A stretch of DNA of 64,000 nucleotides from Planctomycetota bacterium (GCA_014381825.1 JACNKX010000038.1:186001-250000), one strand, 5' to 3'; shown: positions 7,860 through 15,641, counted from the stretch's first letter. Translations and numbers: made by a program. Notes: generated from the sequence alone by a model not told the origin.

Positions 7860-8752
7860 GTTTCTAATGAAGTCGCCAGTACTTCGACAACTCTGCCGTT
7901 TTGAATGAACACTTCTTGCGGTGTCTTAATCCCTCTTGTCTTGGCTGTGGAAACGATGAAGTGAGCGTCAAAGCCCTCGTAGTAGGCCGTTAGCCAAGGC
8001 TGTGTTGGTCCCAAAATGAGGAGAGATCGCTTGGACTTCCCTTGCGATCGCCGCAAGTGCTTATGCTGAAGGTGTCACGAACACGCTGGACATGACGCCC
8101 TCACTAGAGTGACTTGCCATACCCCATTCATCAGGTCAGCTGGCAAGACGTTCGCGATCTGCTGTGCCTCCGTTAGGCTTTGCCTGAAAGGCCGGGCGTC
8201 GAGCCCAGAGCCGATGACTATCGCCATGGGAAAGAAGCAAAGCACCGCCAGGGCAGCAATGACGCGTCCCCTACGTGCCCGCTCTTCCGATTGACGTCCG
8301 GCTTGCAAACAAACAGCAAGAAGCAGAATGGCCCCACAATCAGCAACAAACGTAACCCACGGATTGACTTCTAAATTACCGAAGCAACCGCAAGATGTCT
8401 CGCCAGCGACCGCTTTGCCCAGGGACACTCCGGCAAATAGAGCAAAAGCAACAATTGCAATTTGCGTCGCTCGTTGTGGATAGAGGCCCGTCGCGAGCCA
8501 TAGTGCCAAAACCACTTCACACAGAACGGCAGGAAGAAGCCACCAGTGGCCAGATGTGCCCTGTCCCAGTACGCCTGACGTCTTAAGAGCCGCACTGACG
8601 ATCAGAACTGCCGCAATCAGCAAGTGTAGATACTTGCGACGACTTTGAACGGCAGAAGCAACCTGACCGTTGCAACAAAAAGTTAAACGCCAACATCTGC
8701 CCTGCCTCGCGATGGAGAAAGCAATTTGCCGCAGAACGCAGCCTGCTGCCAT
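7856..8752 (-). pseudogene. MauE/DoxX-like membrane protein with thioredoxin-like tail, in-frame UGA
   Basis: The frame is 298 codons long with one in-frame TGA at 8075-8077 (codon 226). Before it come about five membrane helices typical of MauE/DoxX-like proteins, with the SCGCFGNLEVNPW motif seen in that family, then a soluble tail reaching C-P-A-C at residues 221-224. After the TGA the same frame runs on as HLQHKHLRRSQ... to PQEVFIQNGRVVEV, a thioredoxin-like end, and stops in an ATGA overlap with the DUF1573 gene. MauE-like proteins are thought to help disulfide formation in exported proteins. The TGA may be a CGA-to-TGA nonsense mutation or, less likely, selenocysteine. A conventional call would be 8075-8752 alone. 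Confidence 0.7.
8041..8057 (-). promoter_or_regulatory. hairpin downstream of the in-frame UGA
   Basis: CTTGCG-GCGAT-CGCAAG (as read on the minus strand) forms a perfect 6-bp stem with a 5-nt loop starting with G, 17 nt after the UGA at 8075-8077. The distance and the G in the loop are within the loose limits for bacterial SECIS elements, but such short hairpins occur often by chance. Confidence 0.2.
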
Positions 8753-8883
8753 TACTTTCTTGTCAACTACCTAAGCAGGGTAGCAAGTTCGCCTTTGCGA
8801 TGTAAGCATCTTTTGTGTTTTTTTAGTTTTATGCATTTTTTCGTTACACGAGATCGTTGTTCTCGTCTGCGAGTACTTGTGAG
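8753..8883 (-). promoter_or_regulatory. AT-rich presumed promoter region of the MauE-like operon
   Basis: This 131-nt gap precedes the first operon gene. At 8812-8842 the minus strand carries three A-tracts (AAAAAA, AAAA, AAAAAAA) around ATGCAT, much more AT-rich than the surroundings. Such tracts fit an upstream promoter element. No clear -35/-10 pair was found. Confidence 0.3.
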
Positions 8884-9654
8884 TTACTTTATCTTCCTCC
8901 GGCGTTCAATAATCCCTTTGAGCTTTGCCTGCTCTTCGCGCTGTACTTCGGCAGTGAGTTCTGCCGGCACGACGGGTGTGCTGTCAAGCTGATCGTCGGC
9001 ACCAAGTGTGCGGAGCTTGATGCTTCGATACCACACCGGATCACCGTGATCTTGCAGGCTAAGATTCGCGCCGCGTGCCGCAAGGTCCCCGCCGCGTAGT
9101 CGCAGCAGTTCGACGTTGTCCTTCCACTTTGCGTCGGCATAGTCAAGATGGACGACCTTCGTGCCATTCAGCCAATGCTGGACGACCGTCCCTTTACAGA
9201 CGATTCTCCCTTCGTTCCATTCTCCAACTGGATTTGTTGCGTCGTGTGAAGGAGCCATACAGAAATAAATCGACGCGGCACTCGTCCGAGGATTCTTGCC
9301 GTCCACATGAACCGCATTGTCGAGAATTTGATACTCGTATTGTCCGGGACGGTAATAAACACCGCTGTTGCTACCTTTGGCGACTTTCCAGTCGAACCGC
9401 AATTCGAAATCGTCGGGAATCTTCTTCGCTGAATAAACCAAGCTTCCGCCCTTTCCTTCCCGCGTTAGCACGCCATCGTCGATCTTCCAATTCCCGGCAT
9501 GCCTCCAACCCTCGAACGACTCTCCGTCAAAAAGCAATTCAAATCCCGCATCGTGTTCTTCCGCCGACAGCGAGTTTGGTGTTTCGGCGAAGGACTGCGA
9601 GCCAAGCGTAACACCGAGTAGTCCTGCGATGAGCAAGGCTAAAAGCAGTTTCAT
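8884..9654 (-). CDS. secreted DUF1080 (3-keto-disaccharide hydrolase-like) protein
   Basis: A 256-residue exported protein with the concanavalin A-like DUF1080 fold. Residues 1-23 form a signal peptide (MKLLLALLIAGLLGVTLG). Family segments are clear: GFELLFDGESFEGWRHAGNWKIDDGVL, then DFELRFDWKVAKGSNSGVYYR, YEYQILDNA, GEWNEGRIVCKGTVVQHWLNG, and a final GDPVWYRSIKLR. Some members of this family hydrolyse 3-keto-disaccharides and related 3-keto-glucosides; the rest are uncharacterised. The frame is open to 9798, but GGGAGG 6 nt before the ATG at 9654 fixes the start. A short Lys/Arg-rich tail (RRRKIK) ends it. It lies just upstream of the MauE-like operon on the same strand. Confidence 0.9.
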   Translation of the reverse strand: MKLLLALLIAGLLGVTLGSQSFAETPNSLSAEEHDAGFELLFDGESFEGWRHAGNWKIDDGVLTREGKGGSLVYSAKKIPDDFELRFDWKVAKGSNSGVYYRPGQYEYQILDNAVHVDGKNPRTSAASIYFCMAPSHDATNPVGEWNEGRIVCKGTVVQHWLNGTKVVHLDYADAKWKDNVELLRLRGGDLAARGANLSLQDHGDPVWYRSIKLRTLGADDQLDSTPVVPAELTAEVQREEQAKLKGIIERRRKIK

Positions 9655-9660
9655 GTCTAT

Positions 9661-9666
9661 CCTCCC
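9661..9666 (-). promoter_or_regulatory. ribosome binding site GGGAGG for the DUF1080 gene
   Basis: GGGAGG on the minus strand, 6 nt before the ATG at 9654. It decides between this start and an upstream one at 9798, which would add 48 residues without a signal peptide. Confidence 0.7.
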
Positions 9667-9903
9667 GTCGGATGAATTGGAGCTGTACCACCAAAAGTGC
9701 GTCTCTGTTCTAACGCAATCGATCGACGAATTGAAGAGTTGACTGCCATTGTGTGGAAATCCAGGCACCTGCGCGACCCTCACGTTTTCAGGTCGCAACC
9801 TGGCGACAAGACTTCGTCACTATCGGGAAACGGGCCGAATGGTTCTTCCGCGGTCGAACAACTTGAGTCCGGTGTGGCAGCCTTCCCGCACGCAGCATCG
9901 AAG

Positions 9904-10455
9904 TCATTCGGTCGTCGTTGCGGCATCGCTTCCGGTCGAAGATGTTTTCTTCCAAGTCGGAAGCACTCGCTCGAAAGCCCGAGTTACATACGCGCCAAGA
10001 TCGACGTGCCGCCCTGCTGCAGCATCTGAACCTCGAAACCACGTGAAGTTCAACATCAAGCCCCAGAAGCCCAGCCCGGCAATGATTGTGACTAGCAGTA
10101 ATGTACCTGCAGACGTCGATCCGCTGCCAACACCTTCGAACTTACGCCCACCCGGCTTTACGAGTCGAGCGTCACGAGGGTCTGGCAAGTCGGCGAGGCG
10201 AACCATTCCCAGCGTTGTCCAGCCACCGCTCTTTTGCTTGTGAATCACGCGGGCCTGAAACCAGCCCGCGGAAGTCCTGACGAGGAGGACCTTACCCTCA
10301 CGAATGCGCAGGCCGCCTTTAGCCGTCACCGAGAAGCCACCGGATGATTGGTTGGTTAGTTCGACCACCACCTCGCGTTGGGCAATTTTTATTACCGCCT
10401 TTTGTCCCTCATCGGGACTCGGGCAACGAAAGCTGTGTCGTTGTTCGGTCGACAT
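9904..10455 (-). CDS. PilZ domain protein with C-terminal membrane helix
   Basis: A 183-residue protein. The N-terminal 100 residues look like a PilZ domain: R6-H-S-F-R10 matches the RxxxR switch and N35-Q-S37-S-G-G40 matches the (D/N)xSxxG motif. Together these bind cyclic di-GMP in active PilZ domains. A hydrophobic stretch at about 117-139 is a likely single membrane helix, followed by a Ser/Thr-rich 40-residue tail. It could thus sense c-di-GMP at the membrane. No motility, cellulose or diguanylate cyclase gene is nearby. GGGAGA lies about 11 nt before the ATG. The PilZ call rests on motif reading, without an alignment. Confidence 0.65.
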   Translation of the reverse strand: MSTEQRHSFRCPSPDEGQKAVIKIAQREVVVELTNQSSGGFSVTAKGGLRIREGKVLLVRTSAGWFQARVIHKQKSGGWTTLGMVRLADLPDPRDARLVKPGGRKFEGVGSGSTSAGTLLLVTIIAGLGFWGLMLNFTWFRGSDAAAGRHVDLGAYVTRAFERVLPTWKKTSSTGSDAATTTE

Positions 10456-10667
10456 GATATTCGGAATCTCCCTAGGTTCATAAAGATAGGGCGCGACTGA
10501 GGCAATGCGGGAATGTGAATCCGCAACATTCCGCCAACCACCTCGTCGTCAATAGGCGAGGTCTAGTTAGGCCGCTCGCAACAGTTGTACGGTTGCGAAT
10601 GGAGCGAAGACTCCCTAGTTCGGCAACATTAGTGGACGGCCCAATCGCCTCCTGCTACGCTCACGAC

Positions 10668-11552
10668 ATGGTGGCTTCCGTCGAGCATGTCGAGAAAGTG
10701 ATCGAGATGATGCGCACGGCGACTGCGCGTAACCTGGAATGTCCTTCACGTGTCGGTAACGTCATCGAACTTGACGAGGACAACGGAGAGGACGTCCTCG
10801 TCGCGGCCGATCTTCACGGAAATCGAATCAACTTCGAAAAACTCCTCGCCACAGCTGATCTGTCGAATAATCCGCGCCGTCACCTCGTCACGCAAGAGGT
10901 TTGCCATGGTGGACCGACCTATCCCGCCGGCGGATGCATGTCCCATTTACTGCTGGAAGATGTCGCCAATCTCAAGATCGCATTTCCGGATCGCTTTCAC
11001 TTCATCTTAAGCAATCACGAACTGGCTGAATTGACGGATTTCGCCATCATGAAATCCGGCAAGATGCTTAATCTGACGTTTCGCGAGGGCATACAGCAGT
11101 TGTACGGATCGAAGTCCGAAGATGTGCGCACCGCCTATTTGGAGTTCCTGGCAAGCTGTCCCTTAGCAGTTCGTTTGGGGTGTGACGTATTGATCTGCCA
11201 CAGTATCCCCGAGAAAGTAGACCGCGAGGGCTTCGATTTCGAAATTCTTCGCCGTCAACTCGAACACTGCGATTTTAAACCTCGCGGCCCGGTTTTCCGC
11301 CTCGTCTGGGGCCGAGACTTTCGGGAAGAAAACGCCATCGCGTTCGCTACTTTGGCAAACGCGAAGCTCTTGGTTCACGGGCACGAACCCTGCGCAGACG
11401 GATTCCAGGTTCCGAATACTACGCAGGTAATCTTAGATTGCTGTTCCGAAGAAGCTTGCTACGCGATACTACCAACCCACGGGCGCGTTTCGCAGCAAGA
11501 GATAGTCGCACGGATTTCGAAACTTCATCCCAAGCCCGTCCGCGATGAGTAA
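10668..11552 (+). CDS. metallophosphoesterase
   Basis: A 294-residue cytosolic calcineurin-type phosphoesterase. Visible metal-site motifs are D48-L-H50-G-N52 (family D-x-H-G), the LSNHELAE block (family GNHE, here with Ser in place of Gly), and HGHEP near residue 235. The substrate could be a phosphoprotein, a nucleotide or a dinucleoside polyphosphate; the sequence does not tell. The frame is open to a GTG at 10515 and has ATGs at 10599 and 10668. None has a good ribosome binding site; I take 10668 because the upstream part is Arg-rich and lacks family features. The last codons overlap the next gene by 8 nt. Confidence 0.8.
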   Translation: MVASVEHVEKVIEMMRTATARNLECPSRVGNVIELDEDNGEDVLVAADLHGNRINFEKLLATADLSNNPRRHLVTQEVCHGGPTYPAGGCMSHLLLEDVANLKIAFPDRFHFILSNHELAELTDFAIMKSGKMLNLTFREGIQQLYGSKSEDVRTAYLEFLASCPLAVRLGCDVLICHSIPEKVDREGFDFEILRRQLEHCDFKPRGPVFRLVWGRDFREENAIAFATLANAKLLVHGHEPCADGFQVPNTTQVILDCCSEEACYAILPTHGRVSQQEIVARISKLHPKPVRDE

Positions 11553-11793
11553 CCTCCCACACGACGACGCGACGCAACCCTCTCCGCGACCGTGGCAGCC
11601 CCGTTTTGGAATCGGCACGATGTTGTTGCTGATGCTGATCGTCAGCGTAGTTGGGGCAGCAGCCTCCTATTTCGTTCGTGCGATGCAAGGCGGACGCGCC
11701 TCCCAACTGGCCTTCATTCTCTTTACGCTTGCGGCTCCCCTGTTGCTTGTTGTCGTAGTGAGTATCGCACAAACGATTTTTCGGCGCCGCTGA
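11545..11793 (+). CDS. small two-helix membrane protein
   Basis: An 82-residue protein whose ATG lies inside the end of the metallophosphoesterase gene (8-nt overlap), pointing to translational coupling. Two hydrophobic segments (about 25-46 and 54-76) are joined by a short basic loop, with a Pro-rich N-terminus and an RRR end. The FGIGTMLLLMLIVSVVGAAASYF segment resembles a motif seen at the first helix of many small planctomycete membrane proteins. I assign no function; it may anchor or regulate the phosphoesterase. Confidence 0.6.
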   Translation: MSNLPHDDATQPSPRPWQPRFGIGTMLLLMLIVSVVGAAASYFVRAMQGGRASQLAFILFTLAAPLLLVVVVSIAQTIFRRR

Positions 11794-11889
11794 TTGACCT
11801 CTCGACGCGTTCCATCTTTGATGGCATGGCAATTGCGTGAACATCTCTCCGTCTTTGGAATTAAAATCGCAATGCGACTGACCAATAGA

Positions 11890-11936
11890 CGCGGGGTCGG
11901 AACAGAGAAGAGCTTGAAACCCGCGGGGTCGGAACC
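11890..11936 (+). repeat. two-copy direct repeat, period 32 nt
   Basis: CGCGGGGTCGGAAC occurs at 11890-11903 and again at 11922-11935, each followed by a similar purine stretch (AGAGAAGAG and CAAAGAAGAG). I saw no further copies in this window. Confidence 0.6.
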
Positions 11937-11954
11937 AAAGAAGAGGTGATGCAA

Positions 11955-12122
11955 CGGAGACCGCAAATGCTTATTCTGTCAGGACTTGGAACATCTTGAC
12001 AAGGTTCAGAGTCGAGGTACTCGGAGCAGAGAAGGCAGGCATTTGCGGATCGAAGTCATAGCAGTTTCGGCTGCTAATTGGGCGAGTTGGGAGAGCAATT
12101 TCCCAACTCGCCCGTTGTTTTT
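11955..12122 (+). ncRNA. candidate structured non-coding RNA with intrinsic terminator
   Basis: CCGCAAATGC (11961-11970) is the exact reverse complement of GCATTTGCGG (12039-12048), giving a 10-bp closing helix around a 68-nt interior that can form smaller hairpins (for example CGAG-gta-CTCG). Next comes a 5-bp hairpin AGCAG/CTGCT (12060-12075), then the terminator at 12080-12122. It lies 160 nt past the last codon of the small membrane protein gene and could also be the structured 3' UTR of that operon. Type and function are inferred; no known RNA family was recognised. Confidence 0.4.
12080..12122 (+). terminator. strong Rho-independent terminator
   Basis: GGGCGAGTTGGGA (12080-12092) pairs perfectly over 13 bp with TCCCAACTCGCCC (12101-12113), loop of 8 nt, followed by GTTGTTTTT. 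It has all the features of an intrinsic terminator on the plus strand. Confidence 0.85.
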
Positions 12123-12278
12123 CGCAACAAGACTTTGCCTCGAATGTTGCAAAACAATACACTTCATTCGGGCACCCACACTTCGCGTCGCCTACCCACT
12201 AGAAAATCGCATAAAACCACCTCCTCTTGATCACGTTATCTGTTTGCTCAAAACAAGTTAAGACCGATCAAGAACTAA

Positions 12279-12306
12279 TTGACTCGCCTAGCTGGACCAG
12301 TACGAT
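12279..12306 (+). promoter_or_regulatory. possible sigma-70-like promoter
   Basis: TTGACT (12279-12284, 5 of 6 consensus bases) and TACGAT (12301-12306, 4 of 6) are separated by 16 nt, about 100 nt before the GTG of the DUF1549 gene. Consensus match only. Confidence 0.3.
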
Positions 12307-12391
12307 AGAAGGAATCTGGAGTTTCTTGGGTCAACGCGAGTACTTTTTGCCGTGGCCTTCGTTTCTATCCCAGATGCACGAACGCCCCAAC

Positions 12392-12397
12392 GAGAGG
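12392..12397 (+). promoter_or_regulatory. ribosome binding site GAGAGG for the DUF1549 gene
   Basis: GAGAGG lies 9 nt before a GTG at 12407 that begins a clean signal peptide. It favours this start over the in-frame ATG at 12374 or the open frame back to 12227. Confidence 0.5.
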
Positions 12398-12406
12398 ATT
12401 CAAACC

Positions 12407-14125
12407 GTGGCAATCAGATTTTCAATCCAAACACTCTCTGCTCTGGCTTTGTTGCTAACGTTGGCACCAGGAATGGCATTGAGTGCCCCTCGTGGCCCTG
12501 ACGATTTTGGAATTCCGCAAGTCGCAAAGATCAACGAGAAGATTCGCGAGACTTGGGTGGCCTATGAACTCAAACCATCACAGGCAGCCACGGAAGGCGA
12601 GTGGTGTCGCCGCGTTTTTCTTGACGTCATAGGGAGAATTCCTTCGGTCGAAGAACTTCAAGCGTTCACAAAGAGCCGCTCCGCAACGAAGAAGGCTGAC
12701 TTGGTTGGTATGCTTCTCTTCGATGACAAGTACACCGAAGAGTACGCCCGTAATTGGACGACGGTTTGGACGACGGTGTTGATTGGACGTGCCGGCGGAA
12801 CCGAGCGGAACAGTTTGACGAACCGAGAAGGAATGCAGAAGTACCTGCGCGACTGTTTCGCGCGCAACAAGCCTTACAACGACATGGTCGACGAGCTAGT
12901 AACGGCGACGGGCTCGAATCGCCCTGGTGCCGAAAATTTCAACGGAGCGGTTAACTTTTTGGCCATGAAGGTCAATGAAGAAAAGGGGACACAGGCGACG
13001 GCCGACACGGCTAAGATTTTTCTTGGTCTTCAAGTTCAGTGTACGCAGTGTCACAACCACCCCTTCAATGAATGGAAGCAACAGAAGTTTTGGGAGTTCA
13101 ATGCCTTCTTTCGGCAAACTCGTGCTCTGCGCCAGTTCGTGCCTGGAACGCGAGACGTGGCTGGCTCGGAGTTGGTCGACCAGGATTTTGCTGGCGAAGG
13201 CGGCACACCGAATACGGCTGAGATCTACTACGAGCTTCGTAACGGACTTTTGAAGGCCGCATACCCCGTCTTCATCAACGACACGGAGATCGGCAAGAGT
13301 GGTTTCGTAAATGAAGTCAATCGACGTGATCAACTTGGCGAGCTAATTCAAAAGTCTGAGTACATGGATATGTCTGTAGCAAATCGCTACTGGGCTCATT
13401 TCTTCGGCTACGGCTTTACAAAGCCAATCGACGATATGGGCCCGCACAATCCCGCGAGCCATCCGGAACTACTAGAGTATCTGGGCCAGCAAGTGCGTGA
13501 ACACAGCTACAATCTCAAGGAATTGATTCGCTGGATCACCCTGAGCGAGGCATACTCGTTAACCAGCCGTATGACCAAGGCAAATGAAGGTGATGATCCT
13601 TTGCTTGGTGAGACTCCGAAGTTCACGCATTTCTACTTACGGCAGATGCAAGCGGAAGAGCTTTACGAATCGCTGTTAGTGGCGACTCGCGCCGCCGAGA
13701 ATCGCGGCAGCTACGAGGATCAAGAGCGAAGCAAAACACAATGGTTGGCCCAGTTTGTAATGGCATTCGGAACAGACGATGGCGGCGAGTCGACGACTTT
13801 CAACGGGACGATTCCTCAAGCCTTGATGATGTTCAACGGCGAGTTGATTCGCAACGCGACCGACGCCAAAAATGGCAGCTTTTTATGGGATCTCGCGAAC
13901 AGCAAAATGAAACCCCAGCAGAAAATCGACTACCTTTTTAATGCTGGGCTCGCGCGTCGCCCGACAAAGGATGAGATCGCCATTGCCAACCAGTTATTCA
14001 TCGCCAGAGCAACGGGTGGTGGTAACAAGAAGAAGCAAGTAGACCCAGCTGCGGCGGGCATTGCGGCATTACAAGATATCTGGTGGGCGGTACTGAACAG
14101 TAACGAATTCATCATCAACCACTAA
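12407..14125 (+). CDS. DUF1549/DUF1553 cytochrome-like exported protein
   Basis: A 572-residue protein starting at GTG 12407 with a signal peptide (AIRFSIQTLSALALLLTLAPGMALS). The DUF1549 half follows (EWCRRVFLDVIGRIPSVEELQAF), with C-T-Q-C-H at residues 212-216 continuing NHPFNEWKQQKFWEFNAFF. This CxxCH motif resembles a c-type haem site; haem binding has not been shown for most members. The DUF1553 half contains NRYWAHFFGYGFTKPIDDMGPHNPASHPELL. These planctomycete proteins nearly always pair with a DUF1501 gene, as here 88 nt downstream. Role unknown; an exported redox or polysaccharide-linked complex is the usual guess. It is a paralogue of the periplasmic part of the anti-sigma-like protein at 16160. 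Confidence 0.85.
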   Translation: MAIRFSIQTLSALALLLTLAPGMALSAPRGPDDFGIPQVAKINEKIRETWVAYELKPSQAATEGEWCRRVFLDVIGRIPSVEELQAFTKSRSATKKADLVGMLLFDDKYTEEYARNWTTVWTTVLIGRAGGTERNSLTNREGMQKYLRDCFARNKPYNDMVDELVTATGSNRPGAENFNGAVNFLAMKVNEEKGTQATADTAKIFLGLQVQCTQCHNHPFNEWKQQKFWEFNAFFRQTRALRQFVPGTRDVAGSELVDQDFAGEGGTPNTAEIYYELRNGLLKAAYPVFINDTEIGKSGFVNEVNRRDQLGELIQKSEYMDMSVANRYWAHFFGYGFTKPIDDMGPHNPASHPELLEYLGQQVREHSYNLKELIRWITLSEAYSLTSRMTKANEGDDPLLGETPKFTHFYLRQMQAEELYESLLVATRAAENRGSYEDQERSKTQWLAQFVMAFGTDDGGESTTFNGTIPQALMMFNGELIRNATDAKNGSFLWDLANSKMKPQQKIDYLFNAGLARRPTKDEIAIANQLFIARATGGGNKKKQVDPAAAGIAALQDIWWAVLNSNEFIINH

Positions 14126-14213
14126 ACGCGACGACGAATCGGTTCTTAACAGACTCAGACGGAACACCTCTACCGCGACTGCGACTGCGGTGACTTAACA
14201 CGGGAGAACAGGA

Positions 14214-15485
14214 ATGAAGAGCTTTGCCACGCCACAAGGTATGAATCGACGTCACTTTATGAGCCACTTGGCCGGCGCGTCGGCAATGACGATCCCAGCG
14301 CTGACAATGGGCCATACGCTTCGTACACACGCTCAAGAGCTAAAGCGAAACAAGAAATCCGCCATCATGCTTTGGATGAGTGGTGGGCCGTCAACCATGG
14401 ATATCTGGGATCTCAAACCTGGTACGAACACCGGCGGCGAGTTCCAACCGATCAGCACGAGCGGCGATGTGCAAATCAGCGAGCACATGCCGATGATGGC
14501 GAAGCAGATGCACAATGCTGCGATCATTCGTTCGATGAGTACTCGCGAAGCGGATCACGGTCGCGGGCGTTACTACATGCATACGGGATACGTTCCGAAC
14601 CCCAACGTCGAACACCCAAGCTACGGTGCGGTGATCTCTCACGAAACGATCGACCAACGCCCCGAGTTGGAAATTCCTCCGTTCGTCACCGTCGGTGGTG
14701 GTAGCGAAGGACCGGGCTTCCTTGGCATGGCATGGGCTCCGTTTGCCGTTAACAGCAACGGCCAGATCCGCAACCTGCAGATGGGGCTCGACGAACGTCG
14801 CCTGATGCAACGCATGGCTGCTCTCGACTTGGTCGAGAAGGGATTTGTAAGCCAGCGTCGCGGACAGGCTGCCTCGGATCATCAGAACATCCTCAAGAAG
14901 ACGCTCGCCCTGATGACAAGTGAGCAAATGAAGGCGTTCCGAGTCACCGAAGAGCCTCAAGAGGTTCAAGAACGCTACGGCATGGACAACTTCGGTAAAG
15001 GTTGTCTCATGGCTCGTCGGTTGGTCGAGGCGGGCGTGCCCTTCATCGAAGTGGATCTCGGTGGCTGGGACATGCACAACGACATCTTCAATACGTTGTC
15101 CAACCAACGACTTCCCGTCTTGGACCGGGCGATGAGTGCATTGTTTGAGGACTTGGAGCAACGGGGATTGATTGAGGACACCGCCGTGATGTGGATGGGT
15201 GAGTTCAGCCGTACGCCACGTATTAACGGAAATACAGGCCGCGACCATTGGGCGCGATCCTGGAGCGTGGTGGCTGGTGGGGCCGGAATGAATGGAGGTA
15301 TCGCGGTTGGCAATACGAACTCCGATGGCACTCGAGTTGAGACCGAGCCCTACACGTCACAGGACGTGATGGCGAGCGTTTGCAAATCGCTCGGGATTTC
15401 GCTCGAAACGACCTTCACGAGCCGCAGCGGCCGACCCATGAAGATCGCCAACTCGGGCAAAGTCATCAAGGAATTGTTTGCCTAG
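14214..15485 (+). CDS. DUF1501 Tat-exported protein
   Basis: A 423-residue protein with a twin-arginine leader (N-R-R-H-F-M at residues 11-16, then a weakly hydrophobic stretch), so it is probably exported folded. The body matches DUF1501, a family related to the alkaline phosphatase/sulfatase fold: AIMLWMSGGPSTMDIWDLKPG near the start, RSMSTREADHGRGRYYMHTGY, and late VMWMGEFSRTPRINGNTGRDHW. It lacks a sulfatase formylglycine motif. GGGAGA lies 6 nt before the ATG. It is the partner of the DUF1549/DUF1553 gene just upstream, and the unit ends in a terminator 36 nt downstream. Enzyme activity has not been established for this family. Confidence 0.9.
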   Translation: MKSFATPQGMNRRHFMSHLAGASAMTIPALTMGHTLRTHAQELKRNKKSAIMLWMSGGPSTMDIWDLKPGTNTGGEFQPISTSGDVQISEHMPMMAKQMHNAAIIRSMSTREADHGRGRYYMHTGYVPNPNVEHPSYGAVISHETIDQRPELEIPPFVTVGGGSEGPGFLGMAWAPFAVNSNGQIRNLQMGLDERRLMQRMAALDLVEKGFVSQRRGQAASDHQNILKKTLALMTSEQMKAFRVTEEPQEVQERYGMDNFGKGCLMARRLVEAGVPFIEVDLGGWDMHNDIFNTLSNQRLPVLDRAMSALFEDLEQRGLIEDTAVMWMGEFSRTPRINGNTGRDHWARSWSVVAGGAGMNGGIAVGNTNSDGTRVETEPYTSQDVMASVCKSLGISLETTFTSRSGRPMKIANSGKVIKELFA

Positions 15486-15521
15486 TCGAGCCTCACGGGC
15501 CAGAATGTGAAGCTTGATTGA

Positions 15522-15553
15522 CGGGCCGAGTTCTCCACACTCGGCCCGCTTTT
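15522..15553 (+). terminator. Rho-independent terminator after the DUF1501 gene
   Basis: CGGGCCGAG (15522-15530) and CTCGGCCCG (15540-15548) form a perfect 9-bp GC-rich stem with a 9-nt loop, followed by CTTTT. It closes the DUF1549-DUF1501 unit and separates it from the sigma factor gene. Confidence 0.85.
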
Positions 15554-15641
15554 ATGCGCGGACGATTGCCGTCGCACATTCAGCAAAACGACGCACATTA
15601 TCTGAGTACTTTCGCCCTCCCGCCACGTTATAACAATAGTT

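Larger units (their letters stand above)
11794..12406. other. 613-nt intergenic region with repeat, structured segment and promoter
   Basis: No convincing protein gene. It holds two copies of a GCGGGGTCGGAAC repeat (11890-11936), a structured stretch ending in a strong terminator (11955-12122), and a possible promoter (12279-12306) for the DUF1549 gene. Short frames here, such as one at 11986-12261, show no protein-like composition. Confidence 0.6.

Noticed and set aside
7856-8056. A separate small gene after the MauE-like stop
   Set aside because: It is in the same frame as the MauE-like gene with no start codon close to the TGA, and its content fits the end of a thioredoxin-like domain.
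8857-8880. Hairpin ACGAGA/TCTCGT as terminator of the DUF1080 gene
   Set aside because: On the minus strand it is followed by A-tracts, not T, so it does not look like an intrinsic terminator.
11986-12261. 91-codon plus-strand frame in the 613-nt gap
   Set aside because: It crosses the strong terminator at 12080-12122 and has no ribosome binding site or conserved-looking segment.
14391-15248. Long minus-strand frame of 285 codons opposite the DUF1501 gene
   Set aside because: It lies wholly inside a clear DUF1501 gene and its His/Val/Asp-rich translation matches what the antisense of that gene gives; no ribosome binding site or domain.
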